64,000 nt of DNA from Rhexocercosporidium sp. MPI-PUGE-AT-0058. Lineage: Eukaryota > Ascomycota > Leotiomycetes > Helotiales. Each line of letters begins with the position of its first letter. The first letter of the stretch is position 1. Location: contig JAGTJL010000011.1 in NCBI GenBank assembly GCA_020746875.1, positions 2,170,001 to 2,234,000 on the forward strand, given 5' to 3'. Below the pieces are notes generated by a model. It did not search any database. It saw only the letters and a program-made list of their open reading frames with translations, and was not told the origin of the DNA. Below, piece by piece: positions 23,857-36,100 of the stretch. A program made the position numbers and the translations under genes.

Positions 23857-24136
23857 TGGTGGTGTTGACCTCAGCAGTCCATTTATCACGTGATTGAACT
23901 GCCGCTTGCTGTATTTAAAATAGCCTCTAAGGCAACATCCTTCAACGACAACAACGATTTTTACTACTATAACTTTTCCTTTTTATTCAAACTATACTCC
24001 CCCTCTTCCTTAATAAATTATACTCTTCAGATATGTAATATCTTTAGTATTCGTCAAATAGGTATTTCCTACGTTTACTCTCCGGCACTTGCTTTGCTAC
24101 CCTCTTGTTGTGTGCTTAGTATTTTCCCCTCCACAA
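23857..24136 (+). repeat. Solo LTR, family L1, best-preserved copy
   Basis: 280 bp aligned with 6,587-6,868 and with the reverse complement of 59,449-59,730. It keeps many C/G bases lost in the other copies ('GGCAACATCCTTCAACG', 'CTCCGGCACTTGCTTTGC'), so it is younger or escaped RIP. 5-bp TAATA direct repeats flank it (23,852-23,856 and 24,137-24,141). In such AT-rich flanks that is only modest evidence. An E-box-like CACGTG and a TATTTAAAATA stretch lie in its first 60 bp, plausible LTR promoter parts. An open 85-codon frame across it is incidental. Confidence 0.8.
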
Positions 24137-24141
24137 TAATA

Positions 24142-24959
24142 TTTTAAGAAAATACTAACGACGTAAAAGAAAGACTTAAACGTTACATAACGAACTTAAA
24201 ACCCGAGGGAGTGAAAAGAAGAGATTGTATGCCTCCTCGGGAAGCTATCAGTGTTAATACGGATGTTTTAATATTTATTAATAACGAAGAGACATCGAAG
24301 TACTTACGGCAACACACCGAGACTTTTAATCGCGGCAGCGATTACACTTAATACTATTAGCCTTCGAAAAGGCATAAACGTAGTTTACCACGCTACTAAC
24401 GCAGTGGCAGGCGTAACGGCAGTAAATCGAAGCTATATCGAAAGCAGGTCGTATATATAATTTAATTTAATATAACATAATATGATAAGGGGAAGACAAA
24501 GGAATAGCGAAGCCAAATCGGAAAAAAAAATAAGAATGTTAGCCAAAGATTAGGTTTATTTAAAGGCCGAACGCAAATAACTTATAATAGAATTTATTAT
24601 ACTGCTTAACTACGCGAACTACTACTGATTTAGATCCGTTTGCATTCCGACTTAAGTCTATAATATTATTATTTACTTTATAAATAGATCATCTTAATTT
24701 AACGAAGTCAAGACTAATTAAAGTCCGTATATATCTTAATTTTCGTTTACTATACTATTTTATTATGCTATTATCTTATATCTTATAAACAAGATTTTAG
24801 AAGAAAAAGTATTATTAAGAGTAGAATCTAAGATAAAAGTAATTAGGGGTTCTACGGAAGGTTAATAAGCTTAATATAAATCACGTGTTAAGATTCTATT
24901 TATTTACCTTAAAGGGGCATAAAAAAGGATTTAAAAGACTAGAGATTAGTTTAAATTAC
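24142..24959. other. AT-rich tract, no gene
   Basis: Mixed AT-rich DNA without recognisable protein in any frame. Parts (24,200-24,460) are less RIP-like but give no domain. Confidence 0.4.
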
Positions 24960-25404
24960 AATTGATATACCCTAAACGTTTCGAATAGTAATTCCTTATT
25001 ATTTAAACCTTACATTAAATATCTTAATCTATACGTGCGTAACTCTATAATTAAAAGACTCTTGAGTCAAAACCCAATTAGTCAATCGACTCTCTATTAC
25101 CGTAAGTAGCCTTTATAACTAAATAGCGCCTTCTTTACGTAGTTAAGTCATTGTATTATAGTCACGAAGTATAGACCTTAGAATACTCTACTTTAAGCAT
25201 GCCTTTCGTAAAAACTTGCCATTTGCGACCTCCTCAAGCGCAAACATAATATTATACTTAACACATTTAGGCCTTATGATGAAAAAAATACTAATTCCAA
25301 ATTTGAAGGGAATTGGTTAAAGAATAGAAGAGTAATTAATTATTCAAGTTGGTAAGTAGGAGTAGTGGTGAGTTAAGCGAGGTGGGCGGAAGGGGGTTAG
25401 ACGT
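24960..25404 (-). mobile_element. Fot1/pogo-like transposon 5' part, copy B
   Basis: Minus-strand reading from the terminus gives the N-terminal helix-turn-helix part of a Fot1/pogo-type transposase: 'ALEEVANGKFLRKACLK' followed by 'SILRSILRDYN', then 'SRLTNWVLTQESF' and 'RVTHV'. Known family members have the same order (ANG.S.RKAA..W.IPRSTLR, then ...DW...). The outer terminus is ...GACGT followed by TA at 25,405-25,406. It is interrupted by stops and the catalytic DDE part is not visible. Copies A (7,641) and C (58,008) share this end. Confidence 0.75.
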
Positions 25405-25517
25405 TACTAGAAGAGGCATTTCTGTACAGCTTCAGGAGGTCATGGAAACACTGAACGAAGTGGATTATATAATATAGACTAGGGCCCTCTAGGTTTAGAA
25501 CCGGGCGAATAAACTTC

Positions 25518-25572
<55 letters not shown>

Positions 25573-26034
25573 CTGACTTAACCGGCGTCAAGGCAACAGC
25601 TGCCACCTAACTCGCATCAAGGCAACTGTACCAAAGTCAACACACGTAACTACCACACTTCTGTTACAATACCAACCGACATTCTACATTCTTACCTTCT
25701 GCGTTATGAATAAGCTTTTATTGAGTTCGTTAGAGTTCATTACAGATATATTTCAAGATTCTAAGATAATTTAGTGATACAAAATTAAAGGCCTTTAGGA
25801 GGGAGCCTGAAATACTCTAACCTGAAGTAGACATTCTGATCTGATAGAATCAAGGGAACAAGAAACCTTAGAACACAAGTAATAGAAAAATACAATCTTA
25901 TAACAATTCCCAGTAACCTGCCATGTCACGCCGAACCCTTTCTTACACCCCAATGCCGAGGTTCAGTCCCGCTCATTTCCGAATTCCTGTAGTGCCCTTC
26001 ACAGTTATCAATCTCCCATTCGTCCAATATGTAT
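25405..26034. other. Left border of island 2, downstream of receptor gene
   Basis: Non-coding island DNA between the transposon terminus and the stop codon of the minus-strand receptor gene. It contains the CAT microsatellite described separately. Confidence 0.5.
25519..25572. repeat. Trinucleotide microsatellite (TCA)18
   Basis: Eighteen perfect TCA units. On the minus strand one frame reads as a run of Met, which creates a spurious 69-codon frame. No gene is supported there. Confidence 0.95.
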
Positions 26035-27152
26035 TTATCGTCTGATCGAACCAGCATCACTGTCGTTTGGATTCACCTCATCCATATCCCTTAAGCTGTC
26101 CGCAGATGGCATTCGGCTGTCAGGAGAATGACCTTGCTCGTTCAGAGATATCACGAAGCTGGGCTTCGAAATAAATTGTGCGGCCTGGCGCTTCATGATC
26201 CCAACTCGACGGAGAAATCTCTCCGCTTGAGACTTGAGGCTGGGCAAACAAGCCGTGATGATACCCACTTGCTCCTCGAGCTTGCACCAGAGAGTCACCT
26301 TGATCGTCGTCGCGAACAAATCACCCGAGGGTGGGTGTACCAACATAGTCATCTTGTACGCGGCAATGCCAGTCGCGAGAAGCCCCAGTGCCATCAAACC
26401 ACTGATCAATATCTTCTCATGACGAGGTCGATTTAGTGTCCGAATAAGTTGAATAGGCATCGTAGCAAGGACGAAGTCCATCAATATAAGAATTGCTGGT
26501 TTTTGTTAGTTGTGTACAGAAAGTGAGATTCTATGGAGGACTTACTATTGGCTACCCAGCTATACCGGGTTATATGTTTATGATCCCAGCACGTTACCTT
26601 TGGCACAGGCTCCCATCTTCCACGTAAAGGGTAACAGTTGAAGAGCAAGAGTACCATCGTACCTGCATAAACAAGCACTTGAATCCCAATCATGACCCAC
26701 AGACTCCACTTCCAAGTCTTCTCGGCATCTACGGTAGAACCACTGAGTCGTAGCAGTGAGCATGCAACTGATATCCTGACCAAAGCGGTTCCAAGCAGCC
26801 AACAAATCTGCACTGCGAATAGGCATTTAAGGGCTATTGTTCGATTTTCCTGGGAGATATAGCGAGAGGGGTTGCCCGATCCGTGCAGCAAAGCCACCCC
26901 AGCAATAATATAAGTAGAAAAGGATAGTATCTATCAGAGCGATTACTATGAGTTCGTACAAAGGCTTGTGGGGTGAAATACCGTTGCAATTCCTATCAGA
27001 TAGTCCTCTCGGTGTAGGTGAGGTGAAAGGCGAAGCCGGCCAATGATCCGAGCGATGCAGAGACCAAGCACAATCACTGAGAGTATGCCACATGGAATTA
27101 AGAACCTCGGAGCCAGGTTGGGATCTGGAGGTAGGGGACGGGAAGTGTTCAT
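26035..27152 (-). CDS. PTH11-type/fungal rhodopsin-domain seven-TM protein
   Basis: Three exons (27,152-26,982; 26,930-26,546; 26,495-26,035) joined by introns of 51 nt (GTATTT...GATAG) and 50 nt (GTAAGT...CCAG) give 338 residues without a stop. The lengths sum to a multiple of three and both junctions continue conserved text. Seven hydrophobic segments are visible, starting 'FLIPCGILSVIVLGLC'. Family marks are 'HREDYLIG' after TM1, 'KCLFAVQICWLLGTALVRIS' (TM3), 'NCYPLRGRW' with 'CW' in the loop, 'LILMDFVLATMPIQLI' (TM5), and 'LWCKLEEQVGIITACLPSLK' (TM7). This matches the fungal integral membrane rhodopsin-fold family (PTH11-like, putative GPCR-like sensors). The C-tail of about 70 residues is Ser/Asp-rich. 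Ligand unknown. No damage seen. Confidence 0.85.
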
Positions 27153-27980
27153 CCTGCGTTAGGGATTGGGAAGCGGGGCGACGGGGAGAGCAAATTTAGG
27201 TTTGAATTATGATCTGCTGCGGAGCCAGAGGGCAGGAGTGAAAGATGCTGGATTGGTCTTGTAGAACTGACCTGTGGTTATTTAATAGATATAAGGAGTG
27301 CTTCTTGAATGCAGCTCGAGCAGCCATTGATGATGGTCAATCCGGGGAAGGGAAGGCCAAGCTCCGATCAGAGATGAGAACGGAGCGTGCTTAGGTGATT
27401 CATTTGATCACAGCGATAAAAACAAAAAACCCCTCAAAAAAATAAAAGAATACTGGGACTGGGAAGAATCACAGAATCACACGGCAGAGATTGACCAATA
27501 GACAGGAGGACACAGGACACAGGTGGCTTTTGCTTTTGCGTTCCCCATTCTTTGTGTTCCCGCCCTCAACATGTCTCGGGACGGCGATTGCCATCACTGG
27601 AAGCTTCCCCGCCAGCCTCGTTGAGCCACCTCGCCGCAAATGGAAGCGCCGGCCTCTCTTCATGGGAAAGTAAGGACAGAATCGACGATCGGCGGAAAGG
27701 CAATCTTGCAAGACGCAAAAGAGCGACATATCGCCTAATCCCCCACCGAGGGATTGGGCGATATGTCGTTTGTCGTGATTATCTCGCTTCGCAGATGGTT
27801 CCAAAAGGACGGGGGAGCCTTGTAGCGGGACGACACCCCCCCGATTGGCCAAATTAGGACGAGGATACAGTGACATAATTACATGGTTGTCTTACCTCTG
27901 ACCCAGGAAGGCGTTTCCCCTGCATGGCTTCCCCATTTTTGTGTACGCATGGTTGCGATGTACTAACGCGGGGTAAGGGT
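27153..27980. other. Intergenic region between receptor gene and tRNA synthetase relic
   Basis: Island-composition DNA with the receptor promoter and a strong hairpin. A TACTAAC branch-point-like string at 27,961 lies just before the first recognisable synthetase codons, perhaps a relic intron end. Open frames here are not credible genes. Confidence 0.45.
27724..27768. repeat. 45-nt inverted repeat (19-bp arms, 7-nt loop)
   Basis: The arm CGACATATCGCCTAATCCC is followed after 7 nt by its reverse complement with one G-T type difference. Function unknown. It could be a transcript hairpin or a cruciform-prone site. Confidence 0.9.
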
Positions 27981-30089
27981 CCGCCGTATCATGAAGGACT
28001 ACTTCGGATTTCGTGTTAAGTTCGTTATGAATACGACTAATGTCGGCAACAAGATCATCCTCCAGGGCCGCCAGCAGTACCTGCTCGTGCGCGCTTCAAA
28101 CAGGAATATGCCAGTGAGGACGACTCAGTGAGCGATTCGGGTTTGGTAGAGGCCAAAGCTGCATTCCGGCACTACATTGGGAAGAACCTTCCGTCTGTGC
28201 CTTTGGATACCTGCCCGAATTCTTCGCCAAGACGGACGATATTTTTCTCCCATATCTTGATGCCTTGCATGGGTCAGAGATGGACTCCAATAACCACAAG
28301 ATATACCTGGAGCTGACCCAGAAATTTGAACGCCGCTTCTTCGAGGACATGAATGCGCTTAATGTCCTGCCTCCCGACCAACTCACTCGTGTGACCGAGT
28401 ATGTCCCTCAGATTGTCCACTTCGCTGAGAAGATTGTGGCGAACGGTTTCGGTTACGCTACCCCAGACGGCTCCATATACTTTGATATCGACTCGTTTGA
28501 GAAGGCTGGGCACACCTACTCCCGGCTAGAACCGTGGAACAGTAATGACCGTGCTCTCCAAGCCGATGGTGAAGGTTCACTGTCCAAGGGAAAGTCAATG
28601 AAGCGGAGCGAGAATCATTTTGCGCTGTGGAAAGCTAGCAAGCCAGGTGAGCCAGCATGGCCGAGTCCATGGGGACATGGGCGGCCAGGATGGCATATTG
28701 AATGCTCTGCAATGGCCTCAGAAGTGATCGGGAAGACGATAGATATCCATTCCGGAGGCATCGATATCCGTTTCCCCCATCATGACAACGAACTCGCACA
28801 ATCGGAAGCTTACTCGTCAACTCCGGGCTGCCAAGTACAATGGACAAATTACTTCATTCACATGGGGCAACTGAGGTGAAAAGCTCCAAATGCCAATAAT
28901 TCCGTATGACCAAGGCGTTAACAGGTCGTAGGATTCGGGGCTTGAAGATGAGCAAGAGTCTCAAGAACTATAGGACCATCAGAAGTGTTCTCTCCCAACA
29001 GGAGTGGAGTGCACGTTCTCTCCGAATCTGCTTCCTCCTTATGCCTTGGCAGGATGGTGTTGAGGTAACAGACGAGCTTATGAAGGCTGTAGTCGCCTGG
29101 GAAGGCAAGGTGAATAACTTTTTTTTTCGAAGAGCTTGGACGTTTGGAAACATCCAACCCCCAAGACAACGACAATGCAAGCGCTTGGCAACGCAGACCG
29201 GCAATTGTTAGGCGCCCTGGACAAAGCGAAAGCCGATGTCGATACAGCTCTTTGCGATTCCTCCAACACCTCAACTGTTATGAGATTCCTCTCTGATCTT
29301 GCTACCGAGCCTAACTCGGCAGAGGCACTTTCAGACCATACAGTCATCTTGCTTGCCCGCTGGGTAACGCGCATTGTCACCATATTTGGTCTGGATCCCG
29401 AGGGAGATCTCAGCAACCCGGACCGTATAGGGTGGTTGGGTCTCGATATTCCCGCACCAGCAAAACCCTATATCTACCCTGCATCTCAAGTTACGTGACC
29501 AGGTTCGAACCTTGGCCTGTTCCGGCTCGGTCGATCATACAGCTATAGCGAAGCTCGCTGACGGAATTACGATCGTGCCGTCAACATCAGTAACTGAGTC
29601 CTCCAAACCATACGACCAAGTACTGCAGCAGTTCCGTACCAACGTCAAGGCCCTCGCCGCCCAGCAAGCGCCGGCAAAAGACCTGCTCGTCTTATGCGAC
29701 CAGCTCCGCGATGTACACCTCTGGAACCTGGGCATCTATCTCAAGGGCCGCAACAATCCCCAGGCTGCTTTGGTACGACCCCTCGATAAGCTGCTCATAG
29801 AGGCGCGCGCAGAGCGAGAATCAGCTGGCACTGCGAAGGCGAAGGCCAAGCTGGAAGACGAGGTTAGGGAGGCCGAGAGAGAGAAGGAGCTGCGCGAGCG
29901 CGCTAAGGTCGACCACCTACTAATGTTCAGAACCTCGGAAGAGTACTTGGAATGGGACGAAAGCGGTATCCCGACCGTGGACGCAGCAGGAATGTGGTGC
30001 CCAGGAACAGGCGTAAGAAGCTGGTCAAAGAGTGGGAGAAACAGAAGAAGAGACACGAGGAATGGCTGGCCACACAGCAGGCAGCATAG
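27981..30089 (+). pseudogene. Broken cysteinyl-tRNA synthetase gene copy
   Basis: CysRS would charge tRNA-Cys with cysteine in the cytosol. Recognisable pieces run in order. 'RRIMKDYFGFRVKFVMN' opens at 27,984. The family's T-D-V-D-D-K block then reads TTNVGNK, so key Asp residues are altered. The central block is at 28,265-28,879 with '[18 protein letters not shown]' and '[14 protein letters not shown]'. 'GLKMSKSLKN', the ATP-binding KMSKS loop, is at 28,942. The C-terminal extension runs to the stop at 30,087. The N-terminal HIGH-containing part is missing. Frame breaks lie near 28,085, 28,880, 29,120, 29,485 and 29,990. A deletion near 28,220 removes part of the insertion domain. The break near 28,880 sits at a possible intron (GTGAAA...AACAG) whose removal still leaves the wrong frame. 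AT content is normal, so this is not simple RIP decay. An intact essential copy must exist elsewhere. Confidence 0.9.
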
Positions 30090-30436
30090 AAGGGGGTATT
30101 GTCTACTCTGGAGAACCTTCATTTTTACCAGTGTCTACACTTCCATGTCAAGGTGACCGACAATGTTGGAAGAGTGTTTCTCGTGTGTACTCGGTGCGGC
30201 GTACGATTCTCAACTGGCTTTGGTCATCAGGCAAGGGTCTATAGTCAATCAGAGAGCTCTATCCGTCGACACCATCACTATCACCGTCACCAAAAGCTGA
30301 AGAGGGAGAGGAAGAGCCAAGGAAACGCAACACTTCAACGCCGTACCGAGTAGCCTGCCGCTCAACCCCGCTACTAGTAGAGTCGATCCCCTGGCCGCCT
30401 ATCTAATTAAAACGCTGTATCTAATCGTAGATTAAC
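30090..30436. other. Convergent intergenic spacer
   Basis: 347 bp between the 3' ends of the synthetase relic and the beta-glucosidase gene. No feature beyond expected 3' regions. Confidence 0.5.
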
Positions 30437-33127
30437 CTAGGTAGCTTTGTATCGACTATTTATAACCACTCTAGTCGTGGCCACAAGCTCGCCGGCACTC
30501 TTGCCAATGCTAAACTTATAGACTCCAGCCTCGACCACCCACTTATTCTCTTTCTCGCTCCAAAACGCTATGTCTCGCGCCGTCACGGGCACCTCAACCG
30601 TGGACGACACCCCAGCCTCGAGGGTCAACTTCTTGAAGCCCGCCAGCACCTTAATGGGGTTCTCGGGGTTCTGCTTAGCGCTGCCAACATAGACCTGTAC
30701 CGCCGTGGCGCCTCTAATAGTGCCCGTGTTGGACACCTTGACGCTAACGAGGTACTCGTCTGCCGAGGCATCACGGACAGCGAGGTTCGAGTAGCCAAAG
30801 GTGGTATACGACAGGCCAAAGCCAAAGGGGAAGTTGACCTTGTCGGCAGGGAGGCGGTCGAAGTGTCGATAGCCGACAAAGACCCCTTCGGCATATTTGA
30901 CGCGGAGCTTATGGTTGACATACTCCCCAGGGAAATTGCCGTGGGCGGGACAGTCTTCAAGACGCTTTGGGAACGTGCAGGTGAGATGCCCCTCGGGGTT
31001 CTGGGCGCCGCTAAGGACGTCGGCGATGGCATTGCCGGCCTCCTGGCCGGGGAACCAGGTCTGGAGGAGGCCACGAACCTGGCCGAGCCAGGGAAGGGCG
31101 ATTGCGACGCCGGTCGAGTTGACGACAATGGTGTTGGGGTTGACAGCGGCGACATCCGCTACGAGACGGTCCTGGCTACCCTCCTTCGGCAGGTTAAAGC
31201 TGGCCTGGTCCTGGCACTCGGTCTCCCACGAGGGTTCGTGGCCCGTGAAGACAATGGCGTAGTCGGCGGCCTTGGCGAGTTCGACGGCTTCGGTGAGGAT
31301 GTCCTTGTCGTGGTCGGATGCGACCATGAAACCGAGGCGCACACCGACCTGACCCTCAAGGGTACCGAGCTTTTCATCCTCGACTGCGACGGTAGGGGAG
31401 GCCTTGATCTGGATCATGTACTGATTACCTGCCTCAGCATCGAAGCGAATACGGGGCACGACGACGCCGCCAAAGACGAACCCCATGGGATCCGAGCAGT
31501 TATCCTTCTGCTCGTAAATGGTGTTCTCGTTAATGACCAGCTGCGCGGGGCCGAGACTTGACAGAGTGAGATAGTACTGGGCCGACTGGGGCGGGGTGAA
31601 GGTGCCGACGAGCTCGACGTCGTTAGAGATGGTCCTCCCTTCGACTCCGTCGAGGAGCGAGATTTCAGAGGAACCGTGGCCGTGTAGAGTGGAGGCGGGT
31701 TCGGAGTTTCCGTTCTCATAAGTATGGTAGGTGAAGCCAGGGGTGCCGTTAAGGCCGACGACGTTGTCAGACAGGACAGGAAGCTGGCGGAAAGTGTGGG
31801 CGCCTGGAAGCATTAGCATTACGCTGCTTCAGGAGGACGAAAGATGCTTACCCTTAGCAAAGGTAAACTCGACACCCTCATCCTTGTAAGCGTTGCTCAG
31901 GGCATCGAAAGGAGTGACACGGTAGTGAGCGTTGACGGAAGCGCTTCCACCGCCGTGGATCAGGGCCTCGTTGGCATAGCCGAGAAGAGCGATCTTCTTA
32001 CCCTTGACCTTATCCTTTGTTAGGGGCAAGACGCCGCCATCGTTCTTGAGGAGAACAATGCCCTTGGCACCGGCCTCGCGAATCAGGGCTTGATGCTCGG
32101 GCTTGTTGATGGCTTGCTCATCGGGGATCGTAGGGTCTTCAAACGACCTCTGGCGGTCAAGGAAGCGAAGGACATGGAGAGCCCTCTCGTCGACGATGGC
32201 TTCAGTCAACTTCCCCTCCTTGATCGCGGCAACGACGTCTTCCGTCTTCCTCCAGCGGGTGGGTCCAGGCATCTCGAGGTCCAAGCCCGCGTTAAGGGAG
32301 TCGGCGGTGGAATTAACACCACCCCAGTCACTCATGACCAGTCCGTCCCAGCCCCAGTCGCCTCGCAAGACTTGCTTGAGCAGGAAAGGATTAGAATCGG
32401 CGTGGTGTCCGTTGACCAAGTTATAGGCAGTCATGACGGCACCAGGCTTTCCCTCCTTGACAGCGGTCTCAAAGGGCTTGAGGTAGATCTCGCGCAGTGC
32501 CCGCTCGCTGATTTCCTCGTCGACCGTGAGACGTTGGGTTTCCTGCTCGTTGGCGGCGAAGTGCTTAACGGTAGCCGAGATGCCAACGGACTCGAGGCCC
32601 TGGACAATTTGGGCGGCGAGCTTGCCGGCCAGGAAGGGATCTTCGGAGAAGCTTTCAAAGTTTCGGCCGCCAAGGGGGTGGCGATGAGTGCACATAGTCG
32701 GGCCCAAAAGACAGCGGGCACCCTTGGTTTTGGTCTCTTCTCCCAGAGCGACACCAATGCGCTTAGCAATGTCGACGTCAAACGTCGAGGCAACGCTCGA
32801 TGCGGCTGGGAAGCAAGCTGAGGTCACGGCACCCTTGAAGGTGCCGCCTCGTGCGCCGTTTGGCCCATCCGAGACCTGTGGCATTTATCAGCGATGCTCC
32901 GGACGACCACCGACGGAGACCGCGTGTCATTATACCTTTAGAGAGGGGACACCTTTTTTAGGAATTGCAGTAGTCTGCCAAAAGTTCTCGCCAGAGAGAA
33001 GAGAGATCTGAGAGCGTCAGTTAAGTCGTTCATTAGTGGGGGTGAAGCGAGAAGAGGGCGCACGAGGGACTACCTTCTCTTCTAGTGTCAACGACGACAA
33101 GATGGTCTTGACATCAACAGGAGCCAT
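30437..33127 (-). CDS. GH3 beta-glucosidase with PA14 domain
   Basis: Four exons (33,127-33,074; 33,007-32,936; 32,875-31,852; 31,803-30,437) with introns of 66, 60 and 48 nt give 838 residues in one frame. The small 5' exons encode 'LTLEEK' and 'SGENFWQTTAIPKKGVPSLK', typical of this family. Other marks are 'VSDGPNGARGG', 'HRHPLGGRNFESFSEDP', 'KHFAANEQE', and the nucleophile Asp in 'GLVMSDWGG' (about residue 225). 'HEPSWETECQDQ' is the probable acid/base region. A PA14-like insert lies around residues 400-540, and a fibronectin III-like C-terminal domain near 735-830. The enzyme should release glucose from beta-glucosides or cello-oligosaccharides. No signal peptide is seen, so it is likely intracellular, as for several fungal paralogues. 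All junctions are GT/AG, and intron 3 has a CTAAT branch-type string. No damage seen. Confidence 0.93.
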
Positions 33128-36100
33128 GAAGTCGGATGATCTCCGTCACACCGTGAACGAATACAGGAAAGGAGAATACAGGATAGGAGAGAAGGAGACT
33201 ACGATACGACTTGTCCCTCTTATTTGTAGTAGTCGTCGGTCCCATGGATGGCCCAAACAAGAGCAGCTCGAAAAAGTTAAGCGGATATGTTCAGGAGCAG
33301 TCAAGCCCCTGCTAGACAGAAACCCGCATGTCGGTGGCCTCGCGGTGCCTGTGAGCCTGACTCTAGGGTGCCATTCTGCCGTTACTGGGTTCACGTAGAT
33401 GGTGCAGAACGCGCAGAAGATGACACAGGAGTGGTGTCGAAAGTCGAAGGTTGAAGACAAGGCGGCACAGCGGTGAGAGAAGAGAGTCCCCCACTCGTCT
33501 ATCTCCAAGAGCCATCCACAAAATCAACCGCGAATTCAACCGATGACTACTACCGTGGAATTCTCCTTCTCACGGGGTCCTGACACTTCCTCCCACCCAG
33601 CTCCCCAGGTCGAAGGTTTGAAGCGATTGTCAATTCTACACCTGTCTGCCGCCCAGCTAAATGGGTGAATGGATGAGTAAGCAAGCCTAACCTAAACCCT
33701 TCCAGTTTCCCACCTTTGCCCCAGACTAGGACTAGCGTGCGGAATTGATTGGATTCCAGCTCATCGATCTCAATAACATCAATTAGGAGCCCTGACCACG
33801 AGTACGCATCCAGATTCTATGTATTCGAAACAATCAACATGGTTTCGAGATACTATAGCCCTTCTAAAGAGCGCTCAATTAGACATGCTTGGATATTCAA
33901 CTGGTTTTTGCCACCAGGAAGGCTTCGAGTGTTTTCGGGAGACACATTAATTCCCCACAGCTAATGTCCACACTAAGCAAGAAAATATATACTCGTAATT
34001 TCTCCGCATTGCATCACCCTTCAGAACAGGACGGGTGCTGTTAGCACGGCCCAGATGGACAAGCAGTTGTCGACTTTCTGCCAGCTATAGAAGCAGCGCA
34101 GAAAATCCATACCTGTCCAGCGCTTCTAGACTCCCCTTCCGGGTTTGTAAATGCCCGGTGAGTCACAGGAAATATATTCACTGACATCCCAAGGTCGACG
34201 ACAAAGAGGTCCCCTATGAACTTCGGGTCAAGAAGTTCGAACCAGGACATTGGTTTCAATGGCTGCTTGTGGTCAAGTAGTTCGCCGAGTAGTGGTCTCT
34301 TGATAAGGGAGGATATGTTTTGTAGCATGAGGATCTATGCGGTTTAACTGCTTAATCGGTTTTGGGCGTCGTAATTGCTGATTTGATCTCGTTGGAACCT
34401 AGAGATTCTCTCGATAGATTCTGAGTGACCAAGTATTTTGATATCCTTTTAGTGTTGGCTATGGTGATTTTTAACTGCCGCTCAGGTTGAGATCATATCC
34501 AGAACCCGTATTGAAACTAATGGCCGTCAATTGGTCTGTCTGACATAGTTGTTTGCAGTTTGTATAAGCCGTTTACGCTCATGTGTTGATTGAGGAGAGG
34601 CTGGCCAGGTCTCCGAATCAATACCAACAAAAGAAGGAATATGGCACTGCGATTTTTTTTTGACTCTCCGTGTAAGCAGAGCAAATATTGGTTCTCAAAT
34701 CTCAACAATCGGGTGTTGGGAGGCTTTTGCGGTGCCGAAAAGTGCTATTCTGTCAGACCAGAGCTGAAGATATTGATGGGGAGTAGCCAAAAGAGCTGTC
34801 TGAGGTGGAAGGAAGGTATACATGTTTATAAGCATACATTAGAGACTCTCGCCGCCATTTCTTGCTCTATTGATTGAAGCAATAGATATCTTGCGACCCC
34901 TTTCTTGATTTTCTCGCTTAACGACTCCTCCAGCGGTTTAATTTCAACGATAGATTCGGCGACGAACGACTGTGATCCATCAATCACCATCTAATTTGCA
35001 ATAATCACTCAAAGTGACCATCATGGAATCTCTATTCCCAACAGCACTAATTCAGAAGCCCAGAACTGTTTCGATTCAAGACTCTACGAAGGTTCTTGGC
35101 TAGGTGCACGTACTATTGTTCGGGCTGCTCCAAGCAACCGAAACCGAATAGCTTGGCCGAATAATAAACATAATCTGGAGCTGCGAGGTACTTTTAGAAG
35201 GTTGGGGTAGTCAAGTATCTCTGGAGAAAAGGAAAATACAGCGAATGCGGGTGAATTGATGATCCTTTGATCGAGCCTGATAAAGTGCCTGACTGGACTC
35301 CTGGGTGATGCTAGACTGGATTTCTCAGTTATATGAACTTTGTCTATATAGTAAATAGTTGTTTACTTTGGTGACTGTGGTGCATAATGGACCAGCAGGC
35401 GACTAAAGCTGGTAATGTACAATCACATTTGAGAAGCAGGGGGGACGGCAGTTCCTGGATGATATCTTCATAACACAAAACGTCATACATTACTTGATTC
35501 GACATTTGAATATCGAAAGGTCGTACTGGAATTATAATCATCAAGTGTAGCTCCTGGTCAACCCCAGCCTCAGGCCTCACTAGCCGGTCCTTCTCTCCCC
35601 TCCTCTCTCCTCTTCTCGAGCTTTTCGGGAGGCAAGAGTAGCTGTGACTGAGTCCAGCCGGACAAAAACGCGACAGATATCGCGGACGGTGATTGGTCCA
35701 CAGAGTGAGCATCGTCCTCTAGTGTGTGAGGATTGCTTGGGTTTGTGTTCCTAGCCTTGCATTGGAAAACTGACCTACTCGAGGTGTTTCTCATACGGCC
35801 ATAGTGTCGGCCTTGGCAGTAAAGCTGGGGAAAGGCGTGCTGGATTATTTTAACTGTACTGGACAGGTTGACACTGAAGCATGCTGAGGTGTAAGCCTAG
35901 GAGTACCTTCAAGCTGGGGTCTCGCTGTATCTTGAGCTTGGCCTAGGAGCCTCCTGCTAGCCCCGTAACCATTCTAACGCACGAATAACGATGCGTACGA
36001 GAGCGAGGCCAAGTGCCCAGTAACAATTCAGCCGAAGCCGTGCATCGAGCACCTGAGCGCTAGACTTCCAATTAAATACAGCCGGCCATGCCCCACGGCT

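Noticed and set aside
23890..24147. 85-codon open frame on the plus strand
   Set aside because: It lies almost wholly inside the L1 LTR; the homologous LTR copies do not keep it open.
25397..25606. Minus-strand frame with a run of Met residues
   Set aside because: It is the TCA microsatellite read in one frame; no coding support on either side.
29500..29525. tRNA B-box-like string GGTTCGAACC
   Set aside because: It encodes part of the cysteinyl-tRNA synthetase relic ('RDQVRTLAC'); no A box or cloverleaf fits.
30863..31561. 232-codon frame opposite the GH3 gene
   Set aside because: Shadow frame of a GC-rich coding exon; the minus strand has full GH3 domain evidence.
32090..32821. 243-codon frame opposite GH3 exon 3
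   Set aside because: Same reason: antisense shadow of conserved beta-glucosidase coding sequence.
34228..34245. Second GTTCGAACC B-box-like string
   Set aside because: No matching A box or acceptor stem nearby; chance occurrence.
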